A program made the translations under genes and the position numbers. A stretch of 59,750 nucleotides of DNA from the IMG/VR virus record IMGVR_UViG_3300027743_000032, positions 1-59,750 of that record, one strand, 5' to 3'. The notes beneath the pieces are model-generated. The model was not told the origin of the DNA. It did no database searches and saw only the letters and a list, made by a program, of their open reading frames with translations. Each line of letters starts with the position of its first letter. Position 1 is the stretch's first letter. Below, one piece after another: positions 33,830-42,122 of this stretch. Source of the stretch: a virus.

Positions 33830-35509
33830 ATGGCACAACGTAGTCGGTTCTGGGACGGTACGACGGTTGGCGACGCCACGGTAGCTCCGTACGACGCTGG
33901 CACCGAGTTCTCTGAGGTTATGACTGCGGTAGCAGGTCTGGCTTCTGATCCTAATAAGGGTGGCCTGCTCAGTACGATCAGCGTTTCGATGCTCGTGGCC
34001 GGTACACTCAGGATTGGGCCTTTCGAAGCATTAGTATACGGTGCGTGGTATCAGAACGACGCCAACACCGACTTCGTAATCGCTACACCTGCGTCGGCTA
34101 CGCGCATCGATACAGTCGTGCTGCGCAAGAGCTGGGCGGCACAGACCGTACGTATGCTCGTTATCACAGGAACAGAGGGCGGTGCTGCGCCCTCGCTCGT
34201 ACAGACGCCGGGTGTGACGTGGGACGTTCCTATCGCTACGCTCAGTACGACGACTGGTGGTGTGACAACCGTTACTGGTACTTCGTCGCGTGCTGATTTC
34301 TGGTATCGAACAGGGCCGGGGGCGATCAGAACGGATAACAACATAGGTGTTGGGACTACACCTCAGCCTGGGCCTGTCAATCATCCTCTAGTATCTGTTG
34401 GTGATGCGGGTACAATGGTGGGTTCTGCCGTAGGCGGCAACCCTAACTTCTTCTTGACCAGTAATACGAAATGGGTAACTGGTCAAGAACAAGCTGCTGT
34501 ACCAAACTTTCCTTCGGCTAGGGTACAGTTTTATAACGGACAGGTTCTGTTTTCTACTGCTCCTGGTGTTGGCGTGGGGGTTCCACAGGTATACACCACA
34601 CGCTTGTTGCTAGATCGGCAAGGTACGCACACGCTGGTTACTGATACTGCTGTGCGTGGCTATGTTGTAGGCGATCCGACAGGTGGTGGACAGGCTGCAC
34701 AACAGCGTTATGTGTCGATGAATTGGCTCTCCAAGAGCGGTTCTAACGCTAACTCAGCGGATACGTGTATTGAGCTATGTGCGCCGAACCCTAACCCTAT
34801 GGGGATTGATTTCCACGTCCCGAACGTTGCTAAGTGGGGCGGGTTGTACATGCATGGTGGAGGCTCGGTCTATCTCGGCCGTGACATCGGTTGGGGTATT
34901 CCGCAGATTTACATGTTGGGTGTGTTCAACTTCGGCTACGGGCGGTTGTACTCATCGCCTAGTGGACAAACGCCGTTCATCGATGGACAGAACGGCGGTT
35001 TCTTGTTACTAGGCGGTGGTCACAACGGTGGCAATGCTGTTTCGGTCGCTCCTGCTACGCATAACGCTACTCATCTTGGGTGGGGCGACCGTGGATGGGC
35101 GTTGGTTCATAGCGTTAGCGGACTTGTTCAGGATAGTGCTGTAGAAGCCAAGACAAACATAGTACCGCTTGAGCCGGAAGCTGGCATCGAAGCAATCCGG
35201 AACACGCAGCCGGTGCGCTTCGCGTACAAGCCACCTGTGACCGGGCCGATTAAGCGTGATGTTACAAGACCTATGGACATGAAGCTCATGCGTGATCGCA
35301 TGGCTAACTACAGCAAGAACATCGCGTTCAGTACGCAACATGGGTTCGTACTCGGCTCACCAGACTTCCCGTGCGATCCGTTATTCGAGACGGGCAAGGG
35401 GCAGATGAATCCTGCTAACTCAGTTGGTGTCTTGATCGCTGCGTTGCGATACATGGACACATATTCCAAGAGCCTAGAGGCTCGCATCGCGGCGCTTGAA
35501 GGAGCGTAA
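33830..35509 (+). CDS. Tail fibre / baseplate protein with S74-like C-terminal chaperone, 559 aa
   Basis: The N-terminal domain (1-160) resembles upper-baseplate/fibre attachment modules (FWDGTTVGDATVAPYDAG, ALVYGAWYQND, RIDTVVLRKSW). The central region is glycine-rich and beta-structured. The C-terminus has SAVEAKTNIVPLEPEAGIEA, VRFAYKPP and FSTQHGFVL, as in the intramolecular chaperone (peptidase S74) that trims itself after trimerisation. The final helix is DTYSKSLEARIAALEG. A host-binding fibre is likely. Confidence 0.75.
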   Translation: MAQRSRFWDGTTVGDATVAPYDAGTEFSEVMTAVAGLASDPNKGGLLSTISVSMLVAGTLRIGPFEALVYGAWYQNDANTDFVIATPASATRIDTVVLRKSWAAQTVRMLVITGTEGGAAPSLVQTPGVTWDVPIATLSTTTGGVTTVTGTSSRADFWYRTGPGAIRTDNNIGVGTTPQPGPVNHPLVSVGDAGTMVGSAVGGNPNFFLTSNTKWVTGQEQAAVPNFPSARVQFYNGQVLFSTAPGVGVGVPQVYTTRLLLDRQGTHTLVTDTAVRGYVVGDPTGGGQAAQQRYVSMNWLSKSGSNANSADTCIELCAPNPNPMGIDFHVPNVAKWGGLYMHGGGSVYLGRDIGWGIPQIYMLGVFNFGYGRLYSSPSGQTPFIDGQNGGFLLLGGGHNGGNAVSVAPATHNATHLGWGDRGWALVHSVSGLVQDSAVEAKTNIVPLEPEAGIEAIRNTQPVRFAYKPPVTGPIKRDVTRPMDMKLMRDRMANYSKNIAFSTQHGFVLGSPDFPCDPLFETGKGQMNPANSVGVLIAALRYMDTYSKSLEARIAALEGA

Positions 35510-35510
35510 C

Positions 35511-35804
35511 ATGCCAATCGGAGCAAGCTCAATCCTCGACGCAGGTACTCTCAACGCTACGCTCGGTGCGTCTGCGCTGTCAGTCAAGGCAGGCACCGAT
35601 GACCTTCAGAACATGAAAGACGCACTCGCTCCGTACACTCCTGAGGCGATGATCGCACCTAAAGACGAAGGCGGCCTCGGACTGGACATGACGCTTGAGG
35701 ACGCGCAGAACATCAAGGCGGCGGTAGCTGAATCTGACGGCATCAAGGCCGCGCTCGATGCAACGGTTGCGCTCAAGAAGGCGTGGGGTCTGGGTGTAGC
35801 GTAA
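35511..35804 (+). CDS. Hypothetical small protein, 97 aa
   Basis: ATG 35511 with AAGGAG ten bases upstream. Helical, alanine-rich and without cysteine (LEDAQNIKAAVAESDGIKAA). It has no recognised family. It lies immediately after the fibre gene and one base overlaps the next start, so a tail accessory or fibre-assembly role is possible. Confidence 0.65.
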   Translation: MPIGASSILDAGTLNATLGASALSVKAGTDDLQNMKDALAPYTPEAMIAPKDEGGLGLDMTLEDAQNIKAAVAESDGIKAALDATVALKKAWGLGVA

Positions 35805-36088
35805 TGGCAACTGAACCGCCCACGTTCCCTGAGGTCGGCGCTCCGCTTAATAAGGCCAGCGTGAACGCACAGTTAGCCGAAGCCGCGCAGATGTTCAAGC
35901 GCGGCTTAGACAAGCTTGTTGTGCTGTTCGAATGGCAGGGCGCGTACACCGCAGAGATGCTAGAGGCAATTGGCTTCACGGCTGATGAAGCAAACTTGCT
36001 TAAGAGTGGTCTTGCGGAAGTGCCTCCGATTAACGACGCTACTGACGCAACGCAATTCCTTAAGCGGTTCTGGGGGACTGGCGTATAA
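35804..36088 (+). CDS. Hypothetical small protein, 94 aa
   Basis: TAATG overlap with the gene before and after. Helical (NKASVNAQLAEAAQMFKRGL, FTADEANLLKSGLAEV). The C-terminal FLKRFWGTGV resembles the KKAWGLGVA end of the preceding protein, hinting at common ancestry or function. Confidence 0.6.
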   Translation: MATEPPTFPEVGAPLNKASVNAQLAEAAQMFKRGLDKLVVLFEWQGAYTAEMLEAIGFTADEANLLKSGLAEVPPINDATDATQFLKRFWGTGV

Positions 36089-36363
36089 TGGCGGCAAACA
36101 AAAAAGTCCCGGCATCGATGTTGCCGGGACTTCGGGATGAGTGGATGCGTGCTATCGGCGCTGCACAGGCGGCGGGTGCTGCGCGTCAGCACGCCGAAAG
36201 CGTGATGGGTTTGTATCAGTCACGCATGACGGGTATTCTGGAAGTGCTTGAGCTTGATCCGGAAGGGCAGTGGGAAGTAGACTTCCGCACCGGGGAAGTC
36301 AGACGCGCGCAAGAGAATACCAACGGCACGCAGGCAGGGAACAACATTCTTACGGGGGTGTGA
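36088..36363 (+). CDS. Hypothetical small protein, 91 aa (tandem pair, first)
   Basis: Paralogue of the next gene: LRDEWMRAIGAAQAAG / LRDSWMRLQGVIMAAN, LELDPEGQWEVDFRTGE / MGLDPTDDWQIDFRTGE. A helical hairpin followed by a WxxDFRTGE motif, which is shared by small tail-associated phage proteins. The first 15 codons contain a leftward transcription terminator (36095-36132). Confidence 0.7.
   Translation: MAANKKVPASMLPGLRDEWMRAIGAAQAAGAARQHAESVMGLYQSRMTGILEVLELDPEGQWEVDFRTGEVRRAQENTNGTQAGNNILTGV
36095..36132 (-). terminator. Intrinsic terminator for leftward transcription inside a rightward gene
   Basis: Reading leftward: AAGTCCCGGCA (36122-36132), 7-base loop, TGCCGGGACTT (36104-36114), then TTTTGTTT. 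An 11-bp perfect stem followed directly by a T-run is a strong factor-independent terminator. It lies about 490 bases beyond the stop of the leftward fibre gene and within codons 4-15 of the 36088 gene. Confidence 0.9.
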
Positions 36364-36365
36364 CT

Positions 36366-36656
36366 ATGGCACAGCCGAATAGCAAGCCTCACACGATGCC
36401 ACCCGCTGCGGTGGCATCGCTGCGTGATAGCTGGATGCGCTTGCAAGGTGTGATTATGGCTGCAAACGCTATTCAGGTCACACTGACGAACGCCGATTCG
36501 ATGTACAAGCAACACTTCGCATCCTGCCTGGATATGATGGGACTTGATCCGACCGACGACTGGCAGATCGACTTTCGTACGGGGGAGCTATCACTGAAAG
36601 GCAAAGAAGCTCCTGTGAAACTACTTGCCAAAGATGAGGCCCTTCCTGACGAATAG
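36366..36656 (+). CDS. Hypothetical small protein, 96 aa (tandem pair, second)
   Basis: Second member of the tandem pair, two bases after the first. It keeps the LRDSWMR and WQIDFRTGE motifs. It is the last rightward gene; its final 36 bases overlap the antisense end of the leftward fibre gene. Confidence 0.7.
   Translation: MAQPNSKPHTMPPAAVASLRDSWMRLQGVIMAANAIQVTLTNADSMYKQHFASCLDMMGLDPTDDWQIDFRTGELSLKGKEAPVKLLAKDEALPDE
36394..36419. other. Strong hairpin near start of the second tandem gene
   Basis: CGATGCCACC / GGTGGCATCG is a perfect 10-bp stem with a 6-base loop. No T-run on either side. It is at nearly the same place in the gene as the terminator hairpin in the paralogue, but of unrelated sequence. 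Confidence 0.65.
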
Positions 36657-37838
36657 GCCATCGGGCTTCACTTCGAGGATGTTATCCGGATCGGCCGAAA
36701 TCTGAATAGCCCCTACCGCAGCGTAGAATCCGTTGTTTCTCCAGGTTATGATGTTGCCTGCGTCTGGTGAGGCAGCGATGGACTTTCCTGCGACGGTGGC
36801 TGCGGTCGTCACGTAGAGGTTCGTGCGTGCGTACATATCGCCGTAGAACTCTGTGTCACCAACAGCGAGTAGTCCTGCATTGATGAGGACGCGAGTGTTA
36901 AAGTTGGGTTGTCCGGTATTGCGTGGGATACGTATTACCGTGTCAATCGGACTTCCGGCGTCGTTGTAACGATAGATCACCAGATCGCTACCGGCGTTGC
37001 TGCCGGTTTCTGCTGCTGTATCTGCACCGATCAGCCAACGTGGCAATCCAGCCGTTGCATACAACACATCACGGAAGGTTCCGGCAGCGCCGCCAATGCC
37101 AACTCGATTTCCGATACTTGCGTTCCCGGTCTGAGACGTGTTGCCATTCTTCGTCACGTACCACTGCCAAGCAGTGACGCCAGCATCAAGAACACCCATC
37201 AAGATCGTGAACGGACTTGCGTTGTCGACCGGACGAATACGAAGTGCATCGGCACCTGATGAAGCAGATATAAATTGACTAGTATCTGCTGTGACGACTA
37301 ACGCCCCAGTCATAGTATCGCCTGTGACGTTGACGTACACAGGATCGTGGTTGTGATTAAGCGGGCTGTACGTAGCGTCGTGGTTGTGTGCGACTAGTGC
37401 ATAGCGACTGTCTAAGAAAGTCTGATCTACGGCTACGGTGTCGGCAGCGACTGATATCCCAGTCCCCGCTCCTACGTTCAGTGTGCGATTGGCGCTCAGA
37501 TCACCGCCACCTGTTAGTCCAGAGCCAGCCGTGATCGTTGTGCCGAGAGCTGCGTATGCTGCGTTGTGGTTATGACCCAGCAGCGAATAGCGGGCGTCAC
37601 CGCGGGCTTGATTAAGATACTGCGTGTGAGGATCGAGCGCTGGGTTAGTGTGATCCGTCCCCCACTGTGTTCTCAGATAATCGATCACACCGCCACTGGT
37701 ATCGTTGATGTGAGCATGTATTACTGTTGTGCCGCCCCCGCCACCGCTAGATGGAGTTTCACGGTTCTCTACAATCCGCAGCCTACGGTCGATGTTCTTG
37801 AACACGCGGTCATAGGCGGTGGTAATTGAGCCGTTCAT
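36621..37838 (-). CDS. Tail fibre / receptor-binding protein, 405 aa
   Basis: An N-terminal coiled segment (VFKNIDRRLRIVEN) and Gly linker lead to fibre-type repeats: LGHNHNAAYAALG, VAHNHDATY, NHNHDPVYVNVTGDTMTG, with the GSGLTGGGDLSANRTL motif common in fibres. The C-terminal half is beta-rich (NAGLLAVGDTEFYGDMYARTN) and has no S74 chaperone. His-x-His repeats in fibres usually bind iron in a trimer. Being leftward separates it from the other tail genes. Confidence 0.85.
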   Translation of the reverse strand: MNGSITTAYDRVFKNIDRRLRIVENRETPSSGGGGGTTVIHAHINDTSGGVIDYLRTQWGTDHTNPALDPHTQYLNQARGDARYSLLGHNHNAAYAALGTTITAGSGLTGGGDLSANRTLNVGAGTGISVAADTVAVDQTFLDSRYALVAHNHDATYSPLNHNHDPVYVNVTGDTMTGALVVTADTSQFISASSGADALRIRPVDNASPFTILMGVLDAGVTAWQWYVTKNGNTSQTGNASIGNRVGIGGAAGTFRDVLYATAGLPRWLIGADTAAETGSNAGSDLVIYRYNDAGSPIDTVIRIPRNTGQPNFNTRVLINAGLLAVGDTEFYGDMYARTNLYVTTAATVAGKSIAASPDAGNIITWRNNGFYAAVGAIQISADPDNILEVKPDGLFVRKGLIFGK

Positions 37839-38659
37839 TCTTCTTCACGTTCTCCGAGCGGATCATGCTCGTAGGGTATCAGCTTACGGTACTGCTTCCA
37901 GCCTATGAAGTTTCCCCAGCGTGCGGGGACGTGCAAACTCTGAGCGGGATGTTCGAATGGAGACATGTGACCGTCACGCAGCAAACGATCAGCCAGCTCA
38001 ACGTCTTTGCTGGTGTCGCGCTTTCCCTCGTGAGTTAGATAGCTTACCCTAGCGCAACGGGCGGCCGCCACTGTGGCTGCTGTGAAAGTCCCCAGACGGG
38101 TGCGTTCTTCTTGATTTATAAACGGTAAATGCCATTGATCCGGCTCCAGACGCTCTGGTTGTGATTCAGCCAGGGCGTCTTGCATTAAGAGCGCCGTTGT
38201 ACGAAACTCGGGCTGTACGTCGTCGCGTGTTCTCAGATTAAGGAAGTTGCTCCAGCTGGTCGCCGTCACAACCACAGTGACCCACAGGAACGGTTCTAAT
38301 AATCGGTTCGCTAGCTGCTTGTGGACGCCTAACGAGAACAATTCAGAAGCCGCCCGTACTGCTGCATCGCGCGCCTCTAGCCAAATAGCAGACGCACGTA
38401 CGATATCCTCAATTTCGCCGCCAGCCTGCATACCGCGCTGATTCGACCCCCATCGGGAGGGTGTGAAGGGGGCCGTCACAGCCGCCGTTATCTGGCTGCC
38501 TATAGGTATAGCTCTCGAAGAGGCGGCGTTGCGTGAGAGCATTCGATGGGTGTTGAACTCAGCCAAGATGAACCTTGGCATTGTGACAGTAAGTGTTGTT
38601 ATTCTGATGTTGTGAGCGGTGCCGACTGAATCCGCGATTACTCTGACAGCGTACATCAC
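37835..38659 (-). CDS. thyX: Flavin-dependent thymidylate synthase ThyX, 274 aa
   Basis: Makes dTMP from dUMP with methylene-tetrahydrofolate and FAD. The ThyX signature appears as THRMLSRNAASSRAIP (family RHRxxSxNexSxR, with Thr for the first Arg as in many phage forms). Other family stretches are FILAEFNTHR, NFLNLRTRDDVQPE, HMSPFEHPAQ and GWKQYRKLIP. ATGA overlaps on both sides place it inside a tail-gene operon. Confidence 0.92.
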   Translation of the reverse strand: MMYAVRVIADSVGTAHNIRITTLTVTMPRFILAEFNTHRMLSRNAASSRAIPIGSQITAAVTAPFTPSRWGSNQRGMQAGGEIEDIVRASAIWLEARDAAVRAASELFSLGVHKQLANRLLEPFLWVTVVVTATSWSNFLNLRTRDDVQPEFRTTALLMQDALAESQPERLEPDQWHLPFINQEERTRLGTFTAATVAAARCARVSYLTHEGKRDTSKDVELADRLLRDGHMSPFEHPAQSLHVPARWGNFIGWKQYRKLIPYEHDPLGEREEE

Positions 38660-39792
38660 GGTACTCCTGCGAACTGTGTGGTTTCCTGTTCCAGCTCGAA
38701 CGTGATGCGTTCTTCGCTGCTGTTCTCGCTCAGATTAATCGTCACAGCTACGATCTTGACGTTGAACTCTTGACCCAGGAACATCGACGTAACGATGTCG
38801 CCTAAGAAATAATCTTTTCCGTAGGCGCTGTATGGTGTCTGAATAGGGTCGAATGTGAAGCTCAATGCGGCCCTTTTTTCATATAAGACCTCGTTGCCTA
38901 TGGCAATCAGCGCGTTGAGCCGATCTTCTTGTGAAGCGTTCTGATCTTGTTCGATCAGGTTCCACGGACTTTCGTTCACGACCACCGGCGGTGCGTTCAC
39001 AAGCGTGGTGTCACGCAGCGGCCCCTCGCCCGGGCCTAATACGAGACAACTCGTAACTTCGTCCGTGCGTGAAATCGTGTGTGATGGATTCGAGAAGTTA
39101 CCTTGCGTCACACCGAACAGCACCGTGTTGGGTTGTCCTACGCTTCTGTTAGTGCCAAGCTGAGGCCAGTACGTTCTGAACTCGAAGTTGGTTCCGCCTA
39201 GCCAGGCTACGTCGTAGTCTACGTTGTGTGGCTCACCGATGTCTTTACACGTTTCGAGCAGGTTCTTCCAAGCGTGCGCCCCTTCATAGACAGCCGCCTG
39301 AGATAAGTTAGGTGCTATGGTCAAGCCCGGTGTTACACCATCAGATAGGCGTCCGTTCGTAGTCAGAGCGAGCGGGCCGGCATTCTCTCTGACGTACTGT
39401 TTGATGATGTCGTCAGCTGGGCCAGGGCCTTTGGCGCTGCCTTCGGTGTCAGCATAGTATCTCACAGATCGTCTGTTAATCAGATCGAGCAGGCCCCGAG
39501 AATAGCTCGTGAAGATTCGCTGATCGCCCAGCGTGATCTGCCGTTGCGGCGTTCTGTGAAAGCCGATATACTCGGTGTACCAGTCGAGGCCGGCTTCGTG
39601 GTAGGTTCGTCTGACTTCGATCAGTGCATCCAGGTCGAAATACTGCGTGTTTGGATCGAGGTCGAACATCGCCAAAGTGAGTGTGCTGGCAATGTTGGTG
39701 CGGTGTTCGATCTGTAGTGAGCGAAACCTGTCGAACACCGCTTGCAGTTCGCCGGCAGTATTGTACACCAGAATCTGGTAACGAATGGGCAT
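38656..39792 (-). CDS. ReqiPepy6 Gp37-like tail protein, 378 aa
   Basis: The N-terminal beta domain (YQILVYNTAGELQAVFDRF, SLQIEHRTNIASTLTLAMF, LIEVRRTYHEAGLDWYTEY) and RGLLDLINRRSVRYYAD, then VRENAGPLAL, match the Gp37-like minor tail family, a baseplate-hub-type component. The C-terminus has LGDIVTSMFLGQEFNVKIVAVT and ERITFELEQET. It is on the opposite strand from the main tail operon. Confidence 0.8.
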   Translation of the reverse strand: MPIRYQILVYNTAGELQAVFDRFRSLQIEHRTNIASTLTLAMFDLDPNTQYFDLDALIEVRRTYHEAGLDWYTEYIGFHRTPQRQITLGDQRIFTSYSRGLLDLINRRSVRYYADTEGSAKGPGPADDIIKQYVRENAGPLALTTNGRLSDGVTPGLTIAPNLSQAAVYEGAHAWKNLLETCKDIGEPHNVDYDVAWLGGTNFEFRTYWPQLGTNRSVGQPNTVLFGVTQGNFSNPSHTISRTDEVTSCLVLGPGEGPLRDTTLVNAPPVVVNESPWNLIEQDQNASQEDRLNALIAIGNEVLYEKRAALSFTFDPIQTPYSAYGKDYFLGDIVTSMFLGQEFNVKIVAVTINLSENSSEERITFELEQETTQFAGVP

Positions 39793-39793
39793 G

Positions 39794-40156
39794 TCAACCC
39801 TCTATCTTCTTGATCGCATAAGGCACGGGGGGCATGTCTGTTCGATGCTGCCAAAAAGCGTCATGTAGTTTTTTGATTTCTTCTAGCAAGATTTTATTTA
39901 TGTCGTCGATACCTGCACCACGCAGACCGTACTTGCGACGGTTCTTTTCTAGCGCCCGCATAGCCAGATTAGTCTTAGCTCTTGGGTCTGTTCCGTCGTC
40001 GTGCTGCCTGATAAACGCGGCACATACGCTACACGCTAGCCACGCGCCTTTGAATCCTATATTTAATTCGCGTGCAGAGAAATCCTCGGCGTCGTAGATT
40101 CTGGCGTTGGCGTCGCTTGGACGAACAGGATCGCTACAGAAATCGCACTGGCTCAT
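39794..40156 (-). CDS. Small zinc-finger protein, 120 aa
   Basis: CDFC and CSVC pairs about 35 residues apart, with AWLACSVCAAFI, match a small family widespread in actinobacterial phages and bacteria. The rest is helical (INKILLEEIKKLHDAFWQH). It sits between the Gp37-like tail gene and the ParB-Dam gene; role unknown. Confidence 0.75.
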   Translation of the reverse strand: MSQCDFCSDPVRPSDANARIYDAEDFSARELNIGFKGAWLACSVCAAFIRQHDDGTDPRAKTNLAMRALEKNRRKYGLRGAGIDDINKILLEEIKKLHDAFWQHRTDMPPVPYAIKKIEG

Positions 40157-41724
40157 CGCTTAATACCCAGGTCGTAGTTTGTCCACAGTCGTTCTATGCG
40201 TGAGGCGTCGAGTGAGCTGGTCGTGATCTGTACCGACGCACTCTGATACGGCATGTCGATGTAGAACCAATCTGCGTATAAGTCATCGTACAATGGTGAA
40301 GGATAACCTGACAGGGCTACTAAGCCCTGATGCTTGTGAAGGGCTGCCGATAAGTTAATATGATCCTGCACCGACATTTCGAAGGCATACGTGGATGTTT
40401 TGTCTAGCCTACGGGTGTCGTGTACATATGGAGGATCACAATATAATAACACACCAGGATCATTATACAGGCGAATAACATCCAGCGCCGGGTAATTTTC
40501 GATTTGGACATTCCGCAACCTCGCTGCGATTGCTGCAAGGCCATCGATACCCGACTGCCACTGTGCGTTGTATACCGCGATCCCACGCTGGATTATATTG
40601 CGCGTGAAGCGCCAGGCGTTTAGTTCAGAATCAGTAATCATCTGTGCCTGACCGCGCTGTGTCTGACGCGCCATAATAAAAAATAACCGGGCGTGTTCCA
40701 GATCGAGCGTCGTGTTTGGAGGCGGCTCACGCATCGCACGCAGCGCCTCTTTGCGATCCTCACGAGAATACGGTGTGAGATGGAGCAGTCTTATCAGTTC
40801 GTCTGGCTGACTACGAACTACCCGAAAGAAATTGACTACGTTGTTATCGAGGTCGTTATACGTTTCGATTGGGCTAGGATCACGATTTAACAGAACTGCC
40901 GCGCTTCCTCCGAATACGTCTACGAAATGCTTGCATCTGGGTAGAAGCGGTAACAACCAGGCAAGGTGTGACGCTTTGCCTCCGTACCACGCAAACGCCG
41001 ACATGCGCTCTTTTGCCTCAGAATCCGATATCACAGCCTCCCTGGGGGCGGAGCCGTTTGGTGCCGGAGTTGGCGGCGTTTCTTGTGTGCTAAGAGACTG
41101 CGCTTCTTTCTTCTCGGCCAGCTCTTGCTCAGCCTCAGCCATGTACTTCTCAGCCAAGCCAGCGGCAGCTTCATTGATAACAGCGTTCTGCATCGTACGA
41201 AGCTGCTGTATGCCTGTGCTGAATGTGCGCGGGACTTCACTCCAGGCGCGAGCGTTGTAGGCGCGTCCGTCTGCGCCTTGAACAGCAATCGACTTTAGTT
41301 CGTCCCGTTCGTGTGGGGGCAGCGCATCGATGTCGCGTGAAGCCGTCGCAATCGATATTCCCAGGATTTGGGCGATCTTGGATAGCGTGTAACCAAACTC
41401 CTTACGAAGTCTGACCACCAATTCCTGACGTTGCTCTGCGTTAAGGTGTCGTCGCTTAACATTAAGTGAGACGACGTAAGCGACCTTTTCTTCCTCGCTG
41501 CTGAACCTACGAACGATCTTATCGTACAGCGGTAGATCGGCGCCTTCCTCGATAAGCTCAGTAAATGCCTGATACCTGTGGTGCCCATCGAGGATGTTCC
41601 CTTCGCCGTCAAACTCGATAGGGACTAGTACACCCCGCCGTTTAATGTCGTCTTTGAGTTCGGCGTATTGTGCCGGTGTCATTGCCGGCATCAACTGATA
41701 CTTCGAGTTAGAGTTAGTAGTCAT
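40153..41724 (-). CDS. ParB-like domain fused to Dam-type DNA adenine methyltransferase, 523 aa
   Basis: Residues about 15-90 are a ParB/sulfiredoxin-like domain with DGHHRYQAF; about 110-135 is an HTH (LSKIAQILGISIATASRDI); then a linker with helical and Pro-rich parts; and from about 240 a D12-class N6-adenine methylase with FAWYGGKASHLAWLLP (SAM motif), FVDVFGGSAAVLL and LLYCDPPYVHDTR (DPPY catalytic motif near 430). Probably methylates phage DNA, with the ParB/HTH half guiding or controlling it. Confidence 0.92.
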   Translation of the reverse strand: MTTNSNSKYQLMPAMTPAQYAELKDDIKRRGVLVPIEFDGEGNILDGHHRYQAFTELIEEGADLPLYDKIVRRFSSEEEKVAYVVSLNVKRRHLNAEQRQELVVRLRKEFGYTLSKIAQILGISIATASRDIDALPPHERDELKSIAVQGADGRAYNARAWSEVPRTFSTGIQQLRTMQNAVINEAAAGLAEKYMAEAEQELAEKKEAQSLSTQETPPTPAPNGSAPREAVISDSEAKERMSAFAWYGGKASHLAWLLPLLPRCKHFVDVFGGSAAVLLNRDPSPIETYNDLDNNVVNFFRVVRSQPDELIRLLHLTPYSREDRKEALRAMREPPPNTTLDLEHARLFFIMARQTQRGQAQMITDSELNAWRFTRNIIQRGIAVYNAQWQSGIDGLAAIAARLRNVQIENYPALDVIRLYNDPGVLLYCDPPYVHDTRRLDKTSTYAFEMSVQDHINLSAALHKHQGLVALSGYPSPLYDDLYADWFYIDMPYQSASVQITTSSLDASRIERLWTNYDLGIKR

Positions 41725-42122
41725 CGACCTTCTCGCAGGCGATATTCGAGCCTAAGCAAATGAGCTAGCGCGTCCACTTCATGTACGGTATGACCTGAGC
41801 CTTCCTGCCCTGCAAGTAACGTTCGCGCTTCTTGGATAAACGCCCGCCGCTCTTGTGGTTGTTGTCTATAGGATTTAATGCCTAGCACATGACATATGCC
41901 ATTGAGAGAGCCAACTAACTCCAGCGTGTAGTTGATATGCACGTCACGCTGGCCCGATCCAATAAAAATCTCGTAGGCTAACTTACTAGGCCTAAACTGA
42001 TTAATCATGTCCCAGAGTTCTGTTTGAGACATGATCGTAGCTGTGTGATAGTTGGCGTCGTCCATCTTCACAGCCAGCCCCGTGTGGGGGCCAGGGTCGA
42101 TAGCGAACAACACTTCAGGCAT
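41721..42122 (-). CDS. RuvC-like Holliday junction resolvase, 133 aa
   Basis: The start is taken at MPEVLFAIDPG, overlapping the previous gene. RNase H-fold acidic residues: FAIDPGPHTGLAV (first Asp), LAYEIFIG (Glu) and HEVDALAHLLRL (His/Asp pair near the C-terminus). This is the short phage RuvC type that trims replication or recombination junctions before packaging. Confidence 0.8.
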   Translation of the reverse strand: MPEVLFAIDPGPHTGLAVKMDDANYHTATIMSQTELWDMINQFRPSKLAYEIFIGSGQRDVHINYTLELVGSLNGICHVLGIKSYRQQPQERRAFIQEARTLLAGQEGSGHTVHEVDALAHLLRLEYRLREGR

